Source of the DNA: an uncultured Bacteroidia bacterium
Lineage (GTDB): Bacteria; Bacteroidota; Bacteroidia; Bacteroidales; UBA932
NCBI GenBank assembly: GCA_902788175.1
Contig: CADAJF010000029.1
Span: 2,770 to 44,576 of the forward strand
DNA: 41,807 nucleotides
Direction of reading: 5' to 3'
The notes beneath the pieces are model-generated. The model was not told the origin of the DNA. It searched no databases and worked only from the letters and a program-made list of their open reading frames with translations. How positions within the stretch are numbered: the first letter of the stretch is position 1; each line of letters starts with the position of its first letter. The position numbers were made by a program, and so were the translations under genes. Shown in pieces: positions 40,634 through 41,807 of this stretch.

Positions 40634-41807
40634 TCACGCAATTCCGGACGTTTCAAAGGCCAGGAAGTCCCTTTCGTTTACTTTTACAAAATACTCCGTA
40701 CGTGATAGGCGGATGCCAAGGTACGCAAGTGCCTCCGGAGGAATGCGGAGCGTGATTTGTGCTTCCGGGCCGAAGTTGGCCACCACGAGCCAGGTGCTGA
40801 AACCGTCGCTGCGGAGCCAGGCAAAGTGGCGGTCGGGATCAAAGCCCTTTCCGTCCTGGCAATAGCCCAGGTCGAAGGTTTTCCCCTCGGAAAAGGGAGC
40901 AGTCCCGGCCAGGGCAAGCGCCGTCCTGTAACGCTCCTGAACAGCCTTGTCCGGTTTCGACAGTGCTGGAACCCTGCACCAGTCAAAGATGGAGGTACGG
41001 CCGTCCAGGCCGCTGAAACCCTCGGCCTGCATTCCTCTCTCCCCCATTTCCTGCCCGAAATAGAGCATGAAGGGAGCGGTGTTCAGAAGGAGCGAAACGC
41101 CCAGGGCCGCATAGCCTCCCGCAGCGCTTCCGCAGAAAAAATCCGAAGCGATGCGCTGCTCGTCGTGGTTTTCCAGAAAGTTGAGCATCCGCGGCTGCAA
41201 ATCCCCCAGAAACTGCCAGTTCCAGGATATTTCCCGGGCCGATGCTCCGGAGCACGTCACCGCCCGCAAGGTATCATACAGGCCCGATTTGTCGTACAGC
41301 AAGTCAAATCCGACCTCTTCTACATACAAACGGTATTTTTCCTTTTCATACACTTCGGCAATGAACTGAAGCTGAGGGAATTCCGCCTTTATGCTGCCGA
41401 TGAGCCACCGCATAAACTGCGGCGGCACCAGCTCCACCATGTCGCAGCGGAAACCGTCCACGCCCTTCCGGGCCCAGAAACGGACAATGTCCAGCATCTT
41501 GTCCCAGGTGGCGGTGTGGAAATCGCAGTAGTTGATCTTGACCGTTTCCCACCAGTCGTTCATTCCCGGGGCCGGGGTAAAACAGTTCCCAGAAGCCTTG
41601 GCAGGCATTTCCGAATACCCATCACAATCCAAGGGCAGCCGCAGGGGCTCTCCGGGATAGTAGAAAAAATCGTTCTCCGGGGCCCAGTGTACAGCGGTGT
41701 TGTCCTCCGCCCCCAGCGTCCCCTCGTATTCCCGGGCCACATGGTTGGGAACAAAGTCGATGAAGACCTTTAGCCCGGCCGCATGCGTGCGTTCCACCAG
41801 TTGGCAG
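40634..41807 (-). CDS. GH13 alpha-amylase-family glycosidase (5' partial)
   Basis: The frame is open to the right edge; the N-terminus lies outside and the GTG at 41797 is internal. The visible 390 residues hold the GH13 core: VFIDFVPNHVA (conserved region I), GVDGFRCDMVELVP (region II, nucleophile Asp), FIAEVYEKEKY (region III, acid/base Glu) and FLENHDEQRIA (region IV, His-Asp). A beta-sandwich C domain ends the protein (~310-390). These enzymes cleave or rearrange alpha-glucans. The subfamily cannot be set without the N-terminus, and no signal peptide can be judged. It is convergent with the small repeat-protein gene, 12 bases away. Confidence 0.9.
   Translation of the reverse strand, partial: CQLVERTHAAGLKVFIDFVPNHVAREYEGTLGAEDNTAVHWAPENDFFYYPGEPLRLPLDCDGYSEMPAKASGNCFTPAPGMNDWWETVKINYCDFHTATWDKMLDIVRFWARKGVDGFRCDMVELVPPQFMRWLIGSIKAEFPQLQFIAEVYEKEKYRLYVEEVGFDLLYDKSGLYDTLRAVTCSGASAREISWNWQFLGDLQPRMLNFLENHDEQRIASDFFCGSAAGGYAALGVSLLLNTAPFMLYFGQEMGERGMQAEGFSGLDGRTSIFDWCRVPALSKPDKAVQERYRTALALAGTAPFSEGKTFDLGYCQDGKGFDPDRHFAWLRSDGFSTWLVVANFGPEAQITLRIPPEALAYLGIRLSRTEYFVKVNERDFLAFETSGIA

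Overview
The window looks like chromosomal DNA of a fairly GC-rich member of the Bacteroidota, most likely an uncultured gut-type Bacteroidales. The evidence is indirect but consistent. At least fourteen intergenic -7 boxes match TAnnTTTG, the Bacteroidota promoter element, and several have a TTG-type box 20 bases upstream. There are almost no Shine-Dalgarno sites. Typical families of the phylum are present: DUF3467, head-GIN/DUF2807, a TamL-like Omp85 lipoprotein, a two-component TatA/TatC, the 466-residue fold-III arginine decarboxylase and a BACON-like lipoprotein. The genus is not resolved. I saw no rRNA, tRNA, CRISPR array, transposase or prophage gene.

Layout. 1-897: the 3' part of a heptose nucleotidyltransferase/HAD phosphatase fusion. 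866-4831 (minus): a four-gene operon joined by ATGA overlaps (CNNM/CBS membrane protein, YgjP-like metalloprotease, YhiN-like flavoprotein, rmuC). 4900-7450 (plus): an MscS-type channel split by a frameshift. 7422-9903 (minus): DUF3467, kdsC, maf, mutY. 9994-18067 (plus): valS, a hotdog thioesterase, tatA, tatC, an ABC-F ATPase, a head-GIN protein and a frameshifted M19 dipeptidase. 18135-20453 (minus): cinA, a degenerate dihydroorotate dehydrogenase-like protein and an XRE regulator. A 500-base AT-rich spacer follows. 20955-23375 (plus): a long QueA-like enzyme and a PlsC-like acyltransferase. 23365-24327 (minus): a Ca/Na antiporter. 24412-27407 (plus): a BACON-like lipoprotein coupled to a secreted M6 metalloprotease. 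27404-28813 (minus): RlmD-type methyltransferase. 28979-31938 (plus): an outer-membrane-like protein, a lipoprotein and rarA. 31937-32083: a multi-hairpin repeat element. 32080-34272 (minus): TamL-like protein. 34342-36464 (plus): arginine decarboxylase and a SpoU methyltransferase. 36465-38515 (minus): a SpoIIE-type phosphatase and a lipid-kinase-like protein. 38755-40182 (plus): an AT-richer, probably acquired ATPase/DUF234 gene behind an inverted repeat. 40256-40621 (plus): a small protein with 37-residue repeats. 40634-41807 (minus): the 3' part of a GH13 glycosidase.

Functionally this is mostly core housekeeping DNA: envelope building (heptose, KDO, phospholipid, TamL, Tat), DNA and nucleotide hygiene (RmuC, MutY, Maf, CinA, RarA) and RNA modification (ValS, QueA-like, RlmD, SpoU). 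Small accessory islands sit between the operons. I did not find a convincing complete new system. The signals most worth following are the hairpin element whose 20-base end repeats overlap both flanking stop codons, the inverted repeat and half-sites before the ATPase/DUF234 gene, the SpoIIE phosphatase/atypical lipid kinase pair, the degenerate DHODH-like protein next to CinA, and two genes split by single-base frameshifts.
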